Assembly (NCBI GenBank): GCA_000711775.1
Contig: ARYC01000132.1
Location: 142,419 to 206,418, forward strand
DNA from: Oxytricha trifallax
Taxonomy: Eukaryota; Ciliophora; Spirotrichea; Sporadotrichida; Oxytrichidae
Direction of reading: 5' to 3'
DNA: 64,000 nucleotides
Both the position numbers and the translations under genes were made by a program. Below are positions 59,638-64,000 of the stretch, piece after piece (within the stretch, counting starts at the first letter, position 1; each line of letters opens with the position of its first letter). Below the pieces are notes generated by a model. That model searched no databases and was not told where the DNA came from. It saw nothing but the letters and a program-made list of their open reading frames with translations.

Positions 59638-62151
59638 ATGGAGATATAACTCAACTAAAAGAAAGTAACGAAAATACTTGGAAAGAGAACACACAAAGAT
59701 TATCAAGAAAGAAATCAACGAAGTGCTACTCAATAATTTCTGTCGTTCATGATGCAAAACTTGTAAACGAATAAATCTAGGTCCTAATTAGTTGGGAAGG
59801 CTAATCAAATTAAAACCAAACTTGGATCCCTCATAACTCTGTCAGATAAATAGAAAATCTAGATTTGATAGATAAGTATATTGATGAAAATAAATCTTTG
59901 TTAATGAACACAGCTTAATGGAAGTCATACTATAAAGGAAGGAGAAAGGACAAAAATAATTAGAAAGCAATTGGTGGACATGAATAAGAAAACATACATC
60001 CCTAACCAGTTGTCACTACTTAGTCATTTGCTCTGATTTCAGCATAAAATTCATTCAAACTTCAAAGAGATTAACAATATCTGAATTTTGCTGCTACAAA
60101 TTAACTGAACTAAAATTCCTAAATCAAAGAGGATGATTTTAATGAAGAAATTAAGTAATCGCTAGAAGATTATGAAATCCCCATCAAAAATTTCAATGAT
60201 TGGAAGGATAAGGCAAAAGTATTTGGATATGATAAAATAGAGGATATAGACTATTCAGCAATGATTACAGAGACTCGTGAAGAGTTCTTTAATGGCAAGT
60301 TCAAAAGTGTTATTGAATAGTTTGAGTAGATTTAACTTTACAATGCGAATGAGAAATAACTAGATAACGAAGATGTCTTCAAGTTGGAGCTCTGGCATCC
60401 TGGCAAGATGGATCAGTCTCTTAACTAGTGTCTTATACATGCAATAAATATGATGGTAGCAGGTCCACTATTTGATGTATCCTCAAAATTCACTAATTTG
60501 TACATTTCAAGAACTCATATGGCGAAGAAAAGAAGGCCAGAAATGGCCTGGGAGCATGGATATTCGTTGAAGAATCTGAGACATTTAATATTTTATCCTC
60601 GTTTAAATTGCTGGTTGAGTCCTATATTGACATACATGATTTCTGGATAGAGATTAAGAGAAATGAAAGACTGCAAGCAAGGCGGCCTCTATATGTTTTT
60701 GAAAGATGAAGAGCACACTCGCTTCTTTTTCAAATGGAATAATAATACGACGTCGTGGTAAATGGGGAAGTTGAAATACTTTCTGAATTACATGCAGGGG
60801 TTATCGCAAAGATATTAGGCGACTGGTATATTTTAGACAGCGCCGAAGATGGACCTATAAAAGTTTAGATTGATAATTAAGCAGCTAATGACTGGCTTCA
60901 TGGAGTAAGATATCTTGGCCTCAGTATTCTTAAAAAAAAGATAACCCCAAAAAGGACAAGTTGATTTCTTTTTTGAAGTAAGGGAACTGCATTTTAGATG
61001 GGCAAATTATGTAAATCAACTAGCGAAAACCACGTGCTCTGAAAAGCAAACGAAAGATGGTAAGGAAGTCTAATAGAAGGATTTTAACTAGAAGTGGAAG
61101 TCGTCAAAATCCCAACTTACAAATTAGTACATCGAACCAAAAAAAGAAAGAGTCGTGAAGATCAACTACTTGGAAAAGAACTGATAATTGAAAATAAATT
61201 GATGCAAAGGCTGTAAGATACCTTGCCACACAAAAGGCAAGAGAAAATAGATGGATCAAAAATGCTTTGAAACTTGAAGTCTAGAGTGAAAGAGAGAAAG
61301 ATGAAATCATGAGTGAGAGAGTGAAACCAGAGTTGAAGAGTAAGATTCAAGGGCCTAAAGTCATGAATCAGAAAGTGAAGAATAGAGTCATGAGTGAAAA
61401 AGATAAACCAGAGTCGAAAAGTGAGATTCAAAAACTTAAAGTCATGAATTAGATATCGAAGAGTGAAGTCATCATGAGCGAAAGAGATAAGAAGCACCTT
61501 CAGGAGCTCGAAAAATGCTACAACCAGCTAAAGAAGATGCAGACCTATAAATTTAAGCTTGATAAACTTAAATAAATTCCCTCTAGGATCAGACTTAAGA
61601 ATTTAATAAAAGCCCTTCCAGAAGATGATGAAATGCTGATAATGGCTTGGAGATGGTAAGTTGCTACTTCCTAGACCTCACACTTGATGGCACTTAAAGA
61701 AGAATTAAAAGAGCGAATGAGGATTTAGGATCCCAATGCCTTTGCTATAAATCCTATAGATCTAGCAAAATAAATAGAAAAAGACCTTGCTCATTTAATT
61801 GAGAGCATATAGGATGAGCTACTCAGTTGGATCAAGGAGATATATTATACTTGCCCTCTTATGCCAAAAGTTGTGATAGAAGTCCTCCTTTTACAAACCA
61901 ACAGCGATAAAGTCAAACTTATAAACAACCGGTACAATAAAGAGATTGAGGTAAAATTAAGAGAATTACTAAAGGAAGGCGACCCCAGGGAAACAAGTTT
62001 CAAAGTAAAAGCCGCTTACTAAAGTATATAAATTCTTTTTCATTAATGTTAATTAGTAAAAAGTCATAAACTATATTTCATTGTAGATATCATATTTAAC
62101 TATATTTTAATTCTTTTTGGTTTAACAATTAATTTTGTTCATATTTATTGA
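59638..62151 (+). CDS. Unusual multi-segment ORF in the TBE insertion, possible papain-fold protease part
   Basis: It starts MEIQLNQKKVTKILGKRTHK. After a frame change near 59860 it reads to DQSLNQCLIHAINMMVAGPL (about 60410), a Cys in a helix-start context like papain-fold peptidases (Josephin/OTU). Downstream in another frame is ELHAGVIAKILGDWYILDSA (about 60795), which fits the His/Asn-Asp part of such enzymes. A CxxC...C cluster (CKGCKIPCHTKGK, about 61210) follows, then two to three 27-codon repeats (61300-61490) and an ordered C-terminal domain (DEMLIMAWRWQVATSQTSHL, INPIDLAKQIEKDLAHLIES, LPLMPKVVIE-like). At least three frame changes are required. I do not recognise the whole. It may be a gene of a nested mobile element. 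Confidence 0.45.
61305..61492 (+). repeat. Coding tandem repeat, period about 81-84 bp
   Basis: CATGAGTGA-AAACCAGAGT...AGATTCAA...AAAGTCATGAAT recurs at 61308, 61389 and (partial) 61473; the protein unit is about 27 residues, MSExxKPESKSxIQxxKVMNQ-like. Confidence 0.8.
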
Positions 62152-62480
62152 AGGAATGCTCTTTCATATGCCTATACCAACTAGATTTATGAGCGAAGTC
62201 TCTCTCACACTTATAAAAAAAAGGAAACCTCTACTCCTATAGTTTGTATAGGAATTTCATTAATACCTTTCTCTTCCTCTCTGTCTCCCACACACTTGTT
62301 TGCCATTTATTTTATATTATTAATTACTATTTTAATAACAGAGACCTCAAGTGATAGCTCTTGCAGTTCTTTTAGAGAGTCTCTCACAGCTATCACACTT
62401 TTTATTCCTGCTAAAGGTAAGTCTCGTTTAGTTTGATGGAAGTGCTGTTGTTTTTCTTAAAATGTTAGCGCTCATATTTA
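62150..62480 (-). pseudogene. TBE2 57 kDa gene, N-terminal half
   Basis: FYKCERDFAHKSSWYRHMKE is the first zinc finger (one Cys of the CxxC seems missing). Upstream, MSANILRKTTALPSNQTRLT from ATG near 62480 and KKCDSCERLSKRTARAI suggest another Cys pair. Frame changes occur between them. It belongs to the kinase half at 56116-57241. Confidence 0.6.
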
Positions 62481-63037
62481 AATTTGAATTTAAAATTATA
62501 AAATTGCCTCTATAACTCAGAGCACATTAGAGAGCTTTCCAACCTTATAAGTTTTAAGGAAGGTTTTTAGAGTATTAGCGAAGAAAAATGAACACTAAGA
62601 GACGAATTAGCTCTAAATATGGGTGAGAAAGTATCCATTTTAACTATCAATAATAAGTTTATTATACGTACCTATTAAGGAGGTGCACCTAATTAAGTAC
62701 GTACTGCTTTAGGAGGTACTTTGTGATTTTATGATTAAATTTAGGGTGCTCCTAATTAAGTACTAGCTTTAATTAATGCTCCTAATTAAGTACTAGCATT
62801 TTAGGAGCTGCTCCTAATTAAGTACGTACCAATTTAAATTTAAAAATATGGAACTATAACAGTAGAAATTGATATCAATCTCTCAAGTTTGAAACCAGTT
62901 CTCAAAACCTTCTCCATATCCTTCTTAGAGGTTGACCTCCTATAGGATGCCCATATTTAATAGTAAGTTTTACAGAGGTATATAATTGAAATCAATAAAC
63001 TTAAATTTGAATATCATTTCTTAGATCTGTAAACAAG
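62481..63037. promoter_or_regulatory. TBE2 divergent intergenic region with CTCCTAATTAAGTAC repeats
   Basis: Lies between the divergent 57 kDa and 22 kDa genes. The word CTCCTAATTAAGTAC or its variants recurs about five times from 62688 to 62830, spaced 30-60 bp, with AGGAGGTAC as partial mirror. TBE1 has a different palindromic word at the same place. A shared promoter is inferred. Confidence 0.5.
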
Positions 63038-63824
63038 ATGGAGTCAATGAATGATGCAATGAAAAGAGTGCAAGCACAAGAATTGATTCAAAGATTTAGA
63101 AGCAAGGAGGATTTGCACCGCTACCTAGTGCAGCAAGGTAATTAACTTATAGTAACTTATTTTGATTATATAGTTGGTTTGTTCTTGCCAACGATGGAAG
63201 GTACCAAAATTTCATTTCTAAGGGCGATACTGTGCGAAGAGAAGAAAGCATTGAAAACTTAACATGTAAAGTTTGCAGAGATTCCAAACTATCCAGAAAT
63301 CTCAGTGACTAACTTATATGATGATGCTATGAACGACCCAGAGGTTTCGCAGTACCTGCCTACTAAGAAACAATTGTCAAATAAACTGCATGAAAGAAAC
63401 TATTTCTTTGGCATACTTGCAACAATTAAAAGTGATTACTTGAAAGAAATTATTCAAGAATCTCATAAGAAAAGGTACAGCATCTCTTCAGAAGATAAGG
63501 ACAAACAAGGGATCAAGATAAGTGAGAGCTGGCTATCAGAGCTGCAGAAGCACCCTTATATTTCAAGTAAGATTTCAAGCTTAACACTTTAGAAAAATCT
63601 CTACTGGCATCTTCTTGATGAAGGAATAGAGCAAGCTTCACAGAGACCGAAAGTCGCAGACAAAGTATGAAGTTAGCAAGAGACTTTATTCAAATATTTA
63701 GCCTCCAGAGTCAATGAACATAGATGCTGGAGCTGGCAGCTAGAGAAGAAACTTAGGAAGAGGGAAGTAAGAAGTAGAAGAAAAGAAAGAGAAGCCAGCT
63801 CCCTCTAAATAATTTTAAATGTGA
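63038..63824 (+). CDS. TBE 22 kDa protein, copy 2
   Basis: It starts MESMNDAMKRVQAQELIQRF, with an intron at about 63139-63171 (GTAATTAAC...ATATAG), then VGLFLPTMEGTKISFLRAIL, LYDDAMNDPEVSQYLPTKKQ, LSNKLHERNYFFGILATIKS and EDKDKQGIKISESWLSELQK. Near 63590 the frame must shift to reach the tail SKLHRDRKSQTKYEVSKRLY and NIDAGAGS...EKKEKPAP; this may be a small indel or an unrecognised splice. The region up to HPYISSK is intact, better than in TBE1. Function unknown; conserved among TBEs, in a plus-strand gene facing the transposase 3' end. Confidence 0.8.
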
Positions 63825-63832
63825 CTTATATA

Positions 63833-64000
63833 TTCATTAAGTTAACTAAAAAACTTATTTATATAGATTCACTCTCCCTTCTTTCGCACACTTTTAAGCT
63901 AATTAATTATCTACTCTCTTCGCTGAGCTTTTAATAAAGTCTACTGTATCGATAGGTAGGTCATGCATCAAGTGATATAGCAGCAGTTTCTTGTAATGAC
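63833..64000 (-). CDS. TBE2 42 kDa transposase, C-terminal end only
   Basis: The stretch HYKKLLLYHLMHDLPIDTVD and the ending KEGRVNLYKQVFQLTQ-TGA match the C-terminus of the TBE1 transposase. The rest lies beyond the window, so intactness cannot be judged. Confidence 0.85.

Larger units (their letters stand above)
55996..64000 (+). mobile_element. TBE transposon copy 2, with about 4.9 kb nested insertion, truncated by the window edge
   Basis: The left end CAAAACCCCAAAACCCC follows ATT (55993-55995). TBE sequence runs 55996 to about 57241 (kinase half of the 57 kDa gene) and resumes about 62150 (first zinc finger), then the 22 kDa gene and the start of the transposase. The 57241-62150 stretch has no counterpart in TBE1. 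The right end is outside the window. By eye this copy is clearly diverged from TBE1, so it belongs to another TBE subfamily. Confidence 0.9.

Noticed and set aside
61162..61497. 111-residue minus-strand ORF with repeats
   Set aside because: Antisense of the coding tandem repeat of the plus-strand ORF.
1..64000. Frequent in-frame TAA/TAG as evidence of pseudogenes
   Set aside because: Conserved proteins (PRP18, EMC2, ArfGAP, GH27) read through them as Gln and end only at TGA, as in hypotrich ciliates.

Overview
The window is germline (micronuclear) DNA of a hypotrich/spirotrich ciliate, most likely Oxytricha trifallax or a close relative. The evidence is: (1) long reading frames stay open only if TAA and TAG are read as Gln, and genes end at TGA; (2) introns are short and AT-rich (GTAA...TAG); (3) two TBE (telomere-bearing element) transposons with C4A4 ends are present, the one complete copy (TBE1) with terminal inverted repeats and an ATT target duplication, the other (TBE2) with one end in the window and an ATT beside it; (4) many genes are cut by short AT-rich segments (internal eliminated sequences, IESs) bounded by a direct repeat (pointer). 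Removing the segment and one pointer copy restores the frame and, in several genes, a conserved motif.

Layout. 0.2-15.3 kb: a MORN/IQ protein, a secreted CS-domain protein, the splicing factor PRP18 split by a 4.05 kb TBE, a Ras-like GTPase, a 420 bp MITE, a coiled-coil gene and an SNF1/AMPK-like kinase. 15.7-25 kb: a large RING/B-box protein with three IESs, a small element with A4C4 ends, an unknown gene with one IES, a Cys-rich ORF and a HIT-domain protein. 25-34 kb: fragmented genes (a DUSP12-type zinc domain, two membrane proteins, a large PAS protein) around a 1.37 kb near-perfect palindrome holding two copies of a 119-residue ORF. 34.4-34.9 kb: a foldback element with an 8 bp target duplication. 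35-38.5 kb: AT-rich, mostly non-coding, with isolated coding-like islands. 38.5-51 kb: a dual-specificity phosphatase cut by at least four IESs, a coiled-coil gene, an ArfGAP, two more coiled-coil or Ser/Gln-rich genes, a scrambled alpha-galactosidase, and EMC2. 51-56 kb: a cyclic-nucleotide-binding protein and a C2H2/AT-hook protein. 56-64 kb: a second TBE that interrupts the last gene. It carries about 4.9 kb of foreign DNA inside its 57 kDa gene (a patatin-like lipase and an unusual multi-domain ORF) and runs off the right edge.

Most genes are ordinary single-copy housekeeping or signalling genes, each presumably destined for its own macronuclear nanochromosome; there is no operon logic. 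What unites the window is programmed DNA elimination: the TBE transposases are thought to take part in excision, the pointers guide rejoining, and at 48-49.8 kb the pieces of one gene must also be reordered. Gene spans include introns and IESs. Where frames change and I could not place a junction, I say so.
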